Below are positions 49,954-57,724 of a stretch of DNA of 64,000 nt, one piece after another. Numbering within the stretch: position 1 is the first letter of the stretch; each line of letters starts with the position of its first letter. A model generated the notes under the pieces. That model saw only the letters and a program-made list of their open reading frames with translations, was not told the DNA's origin and searched no databases. The stretch covers positions 124,001 to 188,000 of the forward strand of contig NZ_VUNS01000005.1 in assembly GCF_009695545.1 (NCBI RefSeq). The letters run 5' to 3'. This DNA is from Victivallis lenta. GTDB lineage: Bacteria > Verrucomicrobiota > Lentisphaeria > Victivallales > Victivallaceae. Made by a program: the position numbers and the translations under genes.

Positions 49954-52497
49954 TTACCAATCCTTTTCCACTTTACGTTCCCTTACGCCGCGGCCCCGGT
50001 TGACCCGGTCGCGGAGCGATTGTTCTTCATCCTTCATCATCTGCAGGAGCTGTTCGGCAGTTTCCGAAGAGATCTCATTTTTCTCTTCGCCTTCGGCACT
50101 TTCGTCCTTCTGCTCCGCACTCTGCTCCTCGGATTTCTGCGGATCCTGCTGTTCGCCGGATTCGCCTTTCTGCTCCTCGGATTTCTGCTGATCCTGCTGT
50201 TCGCCGGATTCGCCTTTCTGCTCCTCGGATTTCTGCTGATCCTGCTGTTCGCCGGATTCGCCTTTCTGCTCCTCGGATTTCTGCTGGTCCTGCTGTTCGC
50301 CGGATTCGCCTTTCTGTCCTTCGGATTTCTGCTGATCCTGCTGTTCGCCTTCCTGCCCGTCGCCGTTGCCGGAGAGGGCCCTGGCCGCCTCGTCCAAGTG
50401 CTTCTGCGCCTGATCGCGGCGGTTGTTCCTGCGCTCCTGCCCGGCTTTTTCGAGCTCCTGCCGGGCCTTTTCGGCCTGTTGGCTCAACTGCGTCTGATTC
50501 AGCTCATCCGCCTGTTTCTTCAGCTGCTCGGCTTCCCGCTTTGCCTGTTCGATCGCCTGATCGGTGTCGGGGCGGTTCTGCCGGTCTTTCTGATCCTGCC
50601 GGCCCTGCTGACCCTGTTGGCCTTGCTGGTCTTTCTGATCCTGCCGGTTCTGCTGACCTTGCTGATCCTGTTGGTTCTGCTGACCCTGCTGATCCTGTTG
50701 ATCCTGTTTGTTCTGCTGACCTTGCTGATCCTGTTGGTTCTGCTGACCCTGCTGGTTTTGCTGGCCCTGTTGATCCTGTTTGTTCTGCTGGTTCTGCTGA
50801 CCTTGCTGGCCTTGCTGGTCTTTCTGATCCTGCTGGTTCTGCTGGCCCTGTTGATCCTGCTGATTCTGCTGACCCTGCTGGCCTTGCTGGTCTTTCTGAT
50901 CCTGCTGATTCTGCTGGTTCTGCTGGTTCTGCTGGTTCTGCTGGCCTTGCTGGTCTTTCTGATCCTGCTGATTCTGCTGGTTCTGCTGGCCTTGCTGGTT
51001 TTTCTGATCCTGCTGATTCTGTTCCTGTTTGTTCTGGTCGCGGGCCTGCTGTGCCTGCTTCTTTGCCTGTTCCTGCTGCTTTTTCAGCTCTTCGATCTTC
51101 TTTTTCAGCTCCTCCACCCGACTGCGGTCGGAGGCGAGGCGAGCCAGGTTGTTCGGCGCGCCGGCGGAAGAGGCAAGGCTTTGCCGGTAAAGCTCTTCGG
51201 TGTCTCCGATCCGGTTCAGGGCCTCATCCAGCATCTTCAGGGCCGGGTCGAGCTGCTGCGCCTTGACCGATTCCAGCGCCTTGTTCAGTGTCTCTTCGAC
51301 GTTCCTGTGGGAGCCGATGCCGAGATTGTACAGCGCGCGGGAGCGGACTTCGCGGTCGCCGACTCCCTCGCGGATCGCCTGTTCATACAGCGAAGCCGCC
51401 TCCTTGTCGCCGGCCAGCTGGCTCTCCCGCGCCGCGTTGTACAACTCCGCCGGCGTCGCTCCGACAGCCAGAAGCGGCAGCGCCAGCCAGAGCAGTTGGG
51501 CGCCGCGCCATTCGAACGGCCGTTCCCCGGTCATCAGATAAAGGAAGAGCAGCAGCGCCGCCGCGCCGAGCAGCAGCGGGAAATCGTCGTATGGAATCGA
51601 CTTCTCCGCCGCCTCCTGCTCCGCCCTGCCGAGCTGGTCGATCCGGCTGATGATCGGCGCGAGCCCGGGATCGGTCACCGTGCTGCGGACATAGATCCCG
51701 CCGGTTTCCGCCGCGAACTCCCGCAGCTTTTCTTCGTTGAGCCGGCTGGTCGCCAGCTCTCCCTTGGCGGTGCGTTTGAAGCCGCCGCCTTCGTCCGGAA
51801 CCGGCGCGGCAATGCGCGGGTCGCCGAGCCCGAGGATGAAGAGCGGAATCTTCCGCTCCTTCAATTTAGCGATCGCTCCGGCGCTGTTGCCCGAGAGCTC
51901 GTCCCCGTCGGTCATGAGCAGGACCGCCCGGTTGCCGGCCGCAGCGTCGAAGGCGTCGAGCGCGATGTTGACCGGCAGTTCGAGGTTCGTGCCGCCGATC
52001 GGAATGACGGACGGCCCGAGTTCGTCGATGTATTGTTCGAGCGTCGTCTTGTCCGAGGTCAGCGGGCAGGCCAGAAAGGCGCGTCCCGCAAAGGCCACGA
52101 TGCCGAACCGGTCGTTGCCGGTTTTCTCCACGAGCTCCCGCAACAGGTATTTGGCGTGTTCGAGCCGGGACGGGGCGACGTCGGTCGCCCACATGCTTTT
52201 CGATACGTCGAACAGGACAAGGATATCCCGGCCGAATGTCTGGTGCGGAATGATCCGGCTTGACCGGTACGGCCTCGCCGCCGCCGCGATCAGCAGCAGC
52301 AGGACCGCCGCGAGCAGAATGAACCGCAGTTTGCGTTTCGCCGGTGAATAGTGAACCGCCCGGGGGTCCTTCGCGGACTGGCCGAGCAGTTGTTCGAGCA
52401 TTTTTCTGCGCTTCGACGCGGCGTACAGCGCGGCCCCTGCCAGAAGCAGGAGCGCGGCCGGCGCCAGCCAAAGCAATTGCGGATGGACAAAATTCAT
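49954..52497 (-). CDS. BatB-BatC-type fusion: VWA, TPR and long Gln/Asp-rich repeats
   Basis: 847 residues. Two N-terminal membrane helices flank a basic linker; the von Willebrand A domain (about 85-260) has an intact MIDAS: DVSKSM, GGTN, TDGDE. Two helices near 295-335 are followed by TPR-like units (AELYNAARESQLAGDKEAAS, SRALYNLGIGSHRNVEETLN) as in BatC. Then come about 155 residues of Gln/Asn/Asp/Lys/Gly repeats and a second block of 16-residue units (SGEQQDQQKSEEQKGE). The C-terminal ~40 residues are helical and charged. GGAGGGGG precedes the ATG at 52497. The TTGACA-17-TATATT promoter is consensus. The repeats may let length vary between strains. Confidence 0.85.
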   Translation of the reverse strand: MNFVHPQLLWLAPAALLLLAGAALYAASKRRKMLEQLLGQSAKDPRAVHYSPAKRKLRFILLAAVLLLLIAAAARPYRSSRIIPHQTFGRDILVLFDVSKSMWATDVAPSRLEHAKYLLRELVEKTGNDRFGIVAFAGRAFLACPLTSDKTTLEQYIDELGPSVIPIGGTNLELPVNIALDAFDAAAGNRAVLLMTDGDELSGNSAGAIAKLKERKIPLFILGLGDPRIAAPVPDEGGGFKRTAKGELATSRLNEEKLREFAAETGGIYVRSTVTDPGLAPIISRIDQLGRAEQEAAEKSIPYDDFPLLLGAAALLLFLYLMTGERPFEWRGAQLLWLALPLLAVGATPAELYNAARESQLAGDKEAASLYEQAIREGVGDREVRSRALYNLGIGSHRNVEETLNKALESVKAQQLDPALKMLDEALNRIGDTEELYRQSLASSAGAPNNLARLASDRSRVEELKKKIEELKKQQEQAKKQAQQARDQNKQEQNQQDQKNQQGQQNQQNQQDQKDQQGQQNQQNQQNQQNQQDQKDQQGQQGQQNQQDQQGQQNQQDQKDQQGQQGQQNQQNKQDQQGQQNQQGQQNQQDQQGQQNKQDQQDQQGQQNQQDQQGQQNRQDQKDQQGQQGQQGRQDQKDRQNRPDTDQAIEQAKREAEQLKKQADELNQTQLSQQAEKARQELEKAGQERRNNRRDQAQKHLDEAARALSGNGDGQEGEQQDQQKSEGQKGESGEQQDQQKSEEQKGESGEQQDQQKSEEQKGESGEQQDQQKSEEQKGESGEQQDPQKSEEQSAEQKDESAEGEEKNEISSETAEQLLQMMKDEEQSLRDRVNRGRGVRERKVEKDW
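50121..50350. repeat. 48-bp tandem repeat, about 4.8 units
   Basis: In-frame minisatellite inside the BatB-BatC gene. Each 48-base unit encodes 16 residues; units differ by a few substitutions (GGATCC, GATCCT, GGTCCT variants near the centre). Confidence 0.9.
50571..51036. repeat. Gln-rich degenerate triplet/9-mer repeat tract
   Basis: About 466 bases encoding repeats of QQ(N/D/G) with occasional Lys or Arg inside the BatB-BatC gene. On the plus strand the same tract gives long spurious Leu-rich frames. Confidence 0.9.
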
Positions 52498-52536
52498 AAT
52501 ATGGCACCCCCTCCCATGCATATTTATGATAACAGG

Positions 52537-52565
52537 AATATAAACGTTTCCCGCCGCTTTGTCAA
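52537..52565 (-). promoter_or_regulatory. Promoter of the bat operon
   Basis: Minus strand TTGACA (52560-52565), 17-base spacer, TATATT (52537-52542). Confidence 0.75.
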
Positions 52566-52662
52566 GAGTTATGCGGGGTTCCCCCGTAATTCCTCTGGAA
52601 ATTTTCCGGAAATGAGGTTATCTTGCACAATCGACGGCGGAATAACGGGAAAGGATATGGTT

Positions 52663-53733
52663 ATGGATTCCGGAGAACGTGTGTTGACTGCCCTGCATTG
52701 CGGAGTGCCGGACCGGGTTCCGGTCAACTATTTTGCGAATCCCGGCATCGACGGCCGGCTGAAGCGGCATTTCGGGCTGGAGGCTTCGGACAACGAGGGG
52801 CTGCTTCTGGCGCTCGGCGTCGATTTCCGGCGGGTCGAGCCGCCGTATCGCGGCCCGAAGCTCCATCCGGATTATCCGGAGCGCGGCGTGATTTCGGACT
52901 GCTGGGGGAACCGCATGCGCAAGGTCGAACACGGTTCCGGCTGCTACTGGGATTTCTGCGAGTTCCCGCTGGCCGAGGCCGGCCCGGAGGAGGTCGCCGC
53001 CTGGCCGATGCCTTCTCCGGACGACTTCGATTACTCCGGCATCGCGGAGCAGTGCCGGCGCTGGAGATCGTTCGCCGTCTGCGTCGGGGACCCCGGAACC
53101 GCGGATGTGATCAATTCGAGCGGCCGGGTCCGCGGCATGGAACAGACCCTGATCGATTTCGCGCTCGATGAGCCGGCCGGGACGCTGCTGGCGGAACGCC
53201 GGGCCGAAATTCAGCTCGAGGTGCTGCGCCGGACCATCGAAGCGGCGAAGGGCGGCATCGACTTTCTCTGGATGGGAGAGGATCTCGGCACCCAGATCGC
53301 GCCTCTCATCAGCATGGAGACCTTCCGCAGGCACCTGAAGCCGCTCCATCAGCGTTTCATCGACCTGGCCGCCTCGTTCGGGCTGCCGGTCATGGCCCAC
53401 TGCTGCGGCTCGAGCAGCTGGGTTTTCGACGAGTGGATCGGAATGGGCGTGAAGGCGGTCGATACGCTCCAGCCCGAGGCCGCGAACATGGCGCCGGAAT
53501 ATCTGAAACGGCGTTTCGGCGGCCGCCTGGCGTTTCACGGCTGCATCAGCACGGCGGGAGCCCTGAGCTTCGGCTCCGTGGAGGAGGTCCGCAAGGTCTG
53601 CCGGGATACGCTCGACATCATGATGCCGGGCGGCGGCTACTGCTTCGCGCCGACCCATCTGATCCAGGACAATTCTCCGCTTGAGAATGTCCTGGAGATG
53701 TACCGCTGCGCCCGGGAGTTCGGCCGCTGCTGA
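52663..53733 (+). CDS. Uroporphyrinogen decarboxylase-family protein (UroD/MtaA type)
   Basis: 356 residues. ERVLTALHCGVPDRVPVNYF opens like UroD-family methyltransferases, and VMAHCCGSSSWVFDEWIGMG, VDTLQPEAANMAPEYLKRRF and AFHGCISTAGALSFGSVEEV give the His/Cys residues that bind zinc in corrinoid methyltransferases (MtaA/MtbA type). It lacks features that would mark it as the heme-pathway enzyme, and no heme gene is near. In anaerobes such proteins move methyl groups between a corrinoid protein and a thiol, or act in demethylation. Start: ATG 52663 with AAAGG 8 bases upstream. Monocistronic, divergent from the bat operon. Confidence 0.8.
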   Translation: MDSGERVLTALHCGVPDRVPVNYFANPGIDGRLKRHFGLEASDNEGLLLALGVDFRRVEPPYRGPKLHPDYPERGVISDCWGNRMRKVEHGSGCYWDFCEFPLAEAGPEEVAAWPMPSPDDFDYSGIAEQCRRWRSFAVCVGDPGTADVINSSGRVRGMEQTLIDFALDEPAGTLLAERRAEIQLEVLRRTIEAAKGGIDFLWMGEDLGTQIAPLISMETFRRHLKPLHQRFIDLAASFGLPVMAHCCGSSSWVFDEWIGMGVKAVDTLQPEAANMAPEYLKRRFGGRLAFHGCISTAGALSFGSVEEVRKVCRDTLDIMMPGGGYCFAPTHLIQDNSPLENVLEMYRCAREFGRC

Positions 53734-53742
53734 TTCCCAGGG

Positions 53743-55572
53743 TCAGACAATGCGGAAATTGGCGACGCCTTCGGCCGGATCGGAGCGGGTCAGCTGGACG
53801 GCGACCCGTTCACCGAGGGCGATTTTGCCGCCGAACCGGTTCTTGAACTCATAGGCGAGCTCCGGAATCAGGTACGTGAGCCGGTCGTCCTGCCGGAAGA
53901 CCATGAAGGCCTCGGATTCGTAGCCGGGGTGGAGCGCAAGGAAAACCTGCGTCCAGAACTCGTTCGACTGGCGTTCCAGGCGGCGGCGGGCGAGGGCTTC
54001 GCGCTCGGCCGCCGCAAGACGTTCGTCGAGATATTCCATCGAAAGCGGCTCTTCGCCGCGGATGATGCGGCGAAGCTGCTGATGTGCGAGCAGATCCCCG
54101 TAGCGGCGCAGCGGGCTCGTCACGCGGGCATAGCACGGGAGCCCGAGCCCCGCGTGCGGGGACGCCACGGTCGAGACGACGCTCGGCGGACAACTGCGGC
54201 GGAGCGCGAACATGGCGGCGAGCCCGGGCTCGATTCCCTCCGGCAGTCCGGCCGCGTCGGGCGGCGGCTGCGTTGCGAACGGCAGCGCGATTCCGTGCTC
54301 GTCGGCGTAACGGGCCACGGCGGAGCCGGCGGCCAGCATGGCGTTGGCGACAAGCTCCCGCTCCGGCGTGATGCCGACCGGCGTGATCGCCACTTCGCGC
54401 TCCCGCACTTTGATCTTCACTTCGGGCAGGTCGATGAAGAGGGCGCCGGCGGCGCGGCGGTTCTGCTTGAAGCGTTCGAGCATCGGGCGCAGCTCGCGAA
54501 GCGGAGACTCTTCCCAGCGCGCGGCGGCGCCCTCATAAGTCAGACGTTCGACGCGGACGCGGCTCAGGACCATCTTCTCCAGCACCGCTTCGCCGTCGTC
54601 GGTGATGCGGATTGCGAAGGAGAGCGCCGGGCTTTCCGCCTGGAGCCCGAGGCCGAACATTCCGGTCGCTTCCGGTGGGAGCATATGGGTGATCCCCTCG
54701 GGCAGGTAGAGGTTTTCGCCGCGGCTCATCGCTTCGCCGTCCGCTTCGCTGCCGGGCGTGACGAGGGCGGCCGGATCGGCCACATGGACCCAGAGCAGCC
54801 CGTCCTCGCAGCTGACGGCGTCATCCGGGTCGTTGCTGCCTTCGTCATCGATGGCGAGCGCGGCAAGATGGGTCAGGTCGGTCCTCTCCTCGTCCGGCAG
54901 CGTTCCGAGCGGGCAGGACGGGTCCTCCAGGCCGACGCCGGCCCGGCGCGGGTGCGGGTTCACGAACAGATCCCAGACGCCGAGCCGGAGCAGCAGCGCA
55001 TGGGCCTTCTGCGGCGTCGGCTCGATGTCGAGCTCCTTCAGAAGGCGGCTGGAGGCCGATTCGCCGAATGCGACCTGCTCGATTTCACGCATGGCGGGCA
55101 GGTCTTCCGGCAGGAGCGCTCCGGAACGGATCCGGTCGATCAGTTCTGCCCGGCGCCGGAGCTTTTCCTCCTTTTCCCGCGCGGCGGCGAGCGCGGCTTC
55201 GATCTCTTCGCGCGGACGCGCCGCAACGCCGTTTTCGACCGAGCCGGTGAAACAGGTTCCGTCCTGCAGCAGCAGCCAGGCCGAATAGAATGCGGCGGCG
55301 CTGCGGCTGCCGTAGGCGAGTTCCGCGAATTCCGCGAACGGCAGCTGTTCGCCTTCGATCAGTTCGATCAGCTCTCCGGCATCCGGCGCGGGCAGCACGG
55401 CGGGCGGCAGAGACGCGGCCGGACCCGGATGCAGGAATTCAATGTCCTTCGCCCGGACGGATTTCGTGTTTCCGCCCTCGATGCGGATTTCGATTTTGTC
55501 TTTGGTTACGGCTGTGACGCAGGCGCTCTTTCCATGATAGAGCACGAGCGCTCCGGGATTGAATGACGGCAT
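53743..55572 (-). CDS. RNase II/R-family 3'-5' exoribonuclease
   Basis: 609 residues, shorter than E. coli RNase R and near RNase II size. The N-terminal ~55 residues form a KOW/SH3-like beta domain (GALVLYHGKSACVTAVTKDK), followed by a helical region. The RNB catalytic domain runs from about 235 to 520: LAIDDEGSNDPDDAVSCEDG with the metal-binding Asp set, ENLYLPEGITHMLPPEATGM, and YARVTSPLRRYGDLLAHQQL with the conserved Arg pair. A weak S1-like tail follows. It degrades RNA processively from the 3' end. Promoter TTGTAA-17-TATACT at 55601-55629. Its stop is 9 bases from that of the convergent UroD-like gene. Confidence 0.88.
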   Translation of the reverse strand: MPSFNPGALVLYHGKSACVTAVTKDKIEIRIEGGNTKSVRAKDIEFLHPGPAASLPPAVLPAPDAGELIELIEGEQLPFAEFAELAYGSRSAAAFYSAWLLLQDGTCFTGSVENGVAARPREEIEAALAAAREKEEKLRRRAELIDRIRSGALLPEDLPAMREIEQVAFGESASSRLLKELDIEPTPQKAHALLLRLGVWDLFVNPHPRRAGVGLEDPSCPLGTLPDEERTDLTHLAALAIDDEGSNDPDDAVSCEDGLLWVHVADPAALVTPGSEADGEAMSRGENLYLPEGITHMLPPEATGMFGLGLQAESPALSFAIRITDDGEAVLEKMVLSRVRVERLTYEGAAARWEESPLRELRPMLERFKQNRRAAGALFIDLPEVKIKVREREVAITPVGITPERELVANAMLAAGSAVARYADEHGIALPFATQPPPDAAGLPEGIEPGLAAMFALRRSCPPSVVSTVASPHAGLGLPCYARVTSPLRRYGDLLAHQQLRRIIRGEEPLSMEYLDERLAAAEREALARRRLERQSNEFWTQVFLALHPGYESEAFMVFRQDDRLTYLIPELAYEFKNRFGGKIALGERVAVQLTRSDPAEGVANFRIV

Positions 55573-55600
55573 GAGAATCTCCCTCGGTAAAATGGGTTGT

Positions 55601-55629
55601 AGTATACACTCGTTTGATTCTTTTTACAA
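55601..55629 (-). promoter_or_regulatory. Promoter of the RNase II/R gene
   Basis: Minus strand TTGTAA (55624-55629), 17-base spacer, TATACT (55601-55606). Confidence 0.65.
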
Positions 55630-55730
55630 GCTCGGAACGGATTTTCTTGCATTGTCCGCACAGTGGCGCTATTTTATTCCGGGAGCCCGCTTTCAGAATG
55701 GCCGGTTCCCGGCGGAAACAGGGGGGGACG

Positions 55731-56234
55731 ATGAAACGGATACTGGTGGTCGGGTGCTGCGGCGCCGGAAAGAGCGTGCTCTCCCGGGAGCTCGGGAAAA
55801 AGCTCGGGCTGCCGGTGGTGCATCTCGACCGGCTGTTCTGGCTGCCGGGGTGGGTCGAACGGTCCCGCGAAGCGTTCGATGCGCTTCTCGAGGAGGAGCT
55901 TCGGCGCGACAGATGGGTCATGGACGGCAATTTCAGCCGGACGTTCGCACGGCGGCTGGAGTCCGCCGATGCGGTAATTTTTCTGCGTTACTCCCGGTTC
56001 TGCTGCCTGAGCGGGGTGTTCCGGCGCTGGATCAGGTATTTCGGCCGGAGCCGTCCCGATCTCGGGGAAGGGTGTCCGGAGAAGATCGATCTGCGGTTCC
56101 TGCGGTTCGTCTGGAATTACAACCGCGTCACCCTGCCGAAGATGGAGGCGCAGCTGGCCGGGAGGCCCGGCTCCTGCCGCCTTATTGAACTCAGGTCGCG
56201 CCGCGAAGCGCGGCAATTTCTGGAGAAGCTATGA
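55731..56234 (+). CDS. P-loop kinase-like protein (topology modulation protein/FlaR type)
   Basis: 167 residues. MKRILVVGCCGAGKSVLSRE is a Walker A loop of adenylate-kinase type; LPVVHLDRLFWLPGWVERSR and WVMDGNFSRTFARRLESADA are the family's conserved substrate region, and FLRYSRFCCLSGVFRRWIRY the arginine-rich lid. The family is called topology modulation protein, but the true reaction is unknown. GGGGGG 4 bases before the ATG. It starts an operon of four genes with ATGA overlaps into the next two, so it, the GNAT and the Spx-like protein are made together. Confidence 0.85.
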   Translation: MKRILVVGCCGAGKSVLSRELGKKLGLPVVHLDRLFWLPGWVERSREAFDALLEEELRRDRWVMDGNFSRTFARRLESADAVIFLRYSRFCCLSGVFRRWIRYFGRSRPDLGEGCPEKIDLRFLRFVWNYNRVTLPKMEAQLAGRPGSCRLIELRSRREARQFLEKL

Positions 56235-56770
56235 AAACGATTCTGACCACGCCGCGCCTCACGCTCCGGGAGATGACCCGGGCCGACCGGACCGATCTTG
56301 CTGAAATCCTGCAGGACCCGGAGGCGATGTACGCCTATGAACACGCCTTCTCCGGGGAGGAGGTCGATCAATGGCTCGACCGGCAGCTTGAGCGTTATGC
56401 CCGTTACGGGTTCGGACTCTGGGCCGTGATCGATCATGTGACCGGGGAGTGGGTCGGCCAGTGCGGACTCACCATCCAGAATGTCGAGAATGTCGAGGAA
56501 CTCGAGGTCGGTTATCTGCTGAAGCGCCGTTTCTGGCATCGCGGATATGCGAGAGAGGCCGCCGCGGCCTGCCGCGACTATGCGTTCAATGCGCTCGGCC
56601 GGACCCGACTGGTCGCCTGTGTGCGGGTCAACAACGCCCCGTCCCGCCGGGTCGCCGAGTATCTCGGCATGTCGGTGGAGCGGATTTTCATCAAACATTA
56701 TTACGATATGGACATGCCGCACGCGCTTTATGTGCAGGAACTGCCGGAAAGGGAAGGGAAAACGCGATGA
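56231..56770 (+). CDS. GNAT family N-acetyltransferase (RimJ/RimL type)
   Basis: 179 residues. TILTTPRLTLREMTRADRTD start, GECGLTIQ-like GQCGLTIQNVENVEELEVGY, RRFWHRGYAREAAAACRDYA (acetyl-CoA loop) and VNNAPSRRVAEYLGMSVERI are the RimJ/RimL pattern seen in ribosomal-protein and antibiotic acetyltransferases. The substrate is unknown. The ATG overlaps the stop of the kinase-like gene (ATGA), and its own stop overlaps the next ATG the same way. Confidence 0.9.
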   Translation: MKTILTTPRLTLREMTRADRTDLAEILQDPEAMYAYEHAFSGEEVDQWLDRQLERYARYGFGLWAVIDHVTGEWVGQCGLTIQNVENVEELEVGYLLKRRFWHRGYAREAAAACRDYAFNALGRTRLVACVRVNNAPSRRVAEYLGMSVERIFIKHYYDMDMPHALYVQELPEREGKTR

Positions 56771-57126
56771 GTTATCTGTTTATCTGTTACCCGAAATGTT
56801 CGACCTGCCGCAAGGCGGAGGAATTTCTGAAGGAACGCGGAATTGCGTACCGCTTCCGCAACATCGTCGAAGAGCGGCCGGCGGCCGGGGAGCTGGCAAA
56901 GTGGATTGCTGCAAGCGGTCTGCCGGTCAGGCGCTTCTTCAACACGTCCGGCATGCTGTACCGGGCCGGAAAGCTGAGCGAACGCCTGCCCGGGATGAGC
57001 GATGCGGAGAAGATCGAACTGCTCGCCTCGGACGGCATGCTGGTCAAACGCCCTCTGCTGGTCGGGGACGACGGCAGTGTGCGTGTCGGTTTCCGCCCGG
57101 AAGAGTGGGCGGATCTGAAGGCTTGA
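56767..57126 (+). CDS. Spx/ArsC-like thioredoxin-fold protein
   Basis: 119 residues. YPKCSTCRKAEEFLKERGIA holds a C-x2-C redox pair, and LPVRRFFNTSGMLYRAGKLS, EKIELLASDGMLVKRPLLVG match the ArsC/Spx/YffB family, including the conserved RP. Spx-type members control transcription or reduce mixed disulfides; a true arsenate reductase role is possible but no ars genes are near. Start ATG 56767 overlaps the GNAT stop. In the company of the UroD-family and RNase genes no single pathway is evident. Confidence 0.88.
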   Translation: MSYLFICYPKCSTCRKAEEFLKERGIAYRFRNIVEERPAAGELAKWIAASGLPVRRFFNTSGMLYRAGKLSERLPGMSDAEKIELLASDGMLVKRPLLVGDDGSVRVGFRPEEWADLKA

Positions 57127-57150
57127 ACCATTTTGCCGCGGAGGTGACAA

Positions 57151-57642
57151 ATGAATATTCTGAAGATCGAGTGTCCGCACTGCCGGCAGCATTTCGAGAT
57201 CGACGAGGCGGAGCGCGGCGAGAATTATCAATGCTCCACCTGCGGGGATTCGTTCAACGGCCGGGAGGCGGTTGTGCTTTCCGCACCGGCCTGGCGCCGG
57301 AAGGTCGGCAGCGTGCTGTTCGTCCTTGCGCTGATTCTGCTGGCCGCGAACGTGTCGCTTCTGGTCATGCAGCGGCTCCCGAAGCCGGAGCCCGCCGGTG
57401 CGGTTCCGGCCGTCGATCCGGCTGAATTCGCCGAACTCTCCTCGCAGGTCGGAAAACTTGAGGCGAAGCTGGCCGCCCTGTCGAAAACGGTCGAGGCGGC
57501 GGAGAAGCGGGAGTCGGCGAAACCGGCGGCACAGCCGGCCGCGGCGAACGACAACGCCGACGTGATCCGGTCGATCTTCATCCGGCTCGGCAGGCTTGAA
57601 AGCGAGATCGCCGGACTGAAAGACTCCGGCGGAGAGCTGTAA
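57151..57642 (+). CDS. Zinc-ribbon single-pass membrane protein
   Basis: 163 residues. An MJ0042-type zinc ribbon at the N-terminus (CPHCRQHF and CSTCGDSF, four Cys at 9, 12, 28, 31), a membrane helix at about 55-74 (VLFVLALILLAANVSLLVMQ), then a linker and a coiled coil (about 95-125, LSSQVGKLEAKLAALSKTVE) and a second short helix. Topology with the ribbon inside and the coiled coil outside is likely. The function is unknown. GGAGGTG 7 bases before the ATG, 24 bases after the Spx-like gene: last gene of the operon. No terminator with a T-run follows. Confidence 0.8.
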   Translation: MNILKIECPHCRQHFEIDEAERGENYQCSTCGDSFNGREAVVLSAPAWRRKVGSVLFVLALILLAANVSLLVMQRLPKPEPAGAVPAVDPAEFAELSSQVGKLEAKLAALSKTVEAAEKRESAKPAAQPAAANDNADVIRSIFIRLGRLESEIAGLKDSGGEL

Positions 57643-57724
57643 GTCATCCGCCTTCCGGCGAATCGGGCCTGAATAACAAGGGTCCGTCAGGCGCAACCCT
57701 GCTTGCGCAATACGTCGCGGGACT

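Noticed and set aside
50121-50350. Tandem 48-bp repeats considered as a CRISPR array
   Set aside because: The units are contiguous with no spacers and code in frame for 16-residue repeats.
50020-52263. A 747-codon Leu-rich frame on the plus strand
   Set aside because: It is the complement of the Gln-rich repeats of the BatB-BatC gene; CAG/CAA repeats read as CTG/TTG. It has no RBS, and the minus-strand gene has clear domains.
57649-57708. Two small hairpins (CGCC/GGCG and GCGCAA/TTGCGC) as terminators between convergent genes
   Set aside because: Stems of 4 and 6 pairs without a T-run; too weak to call.
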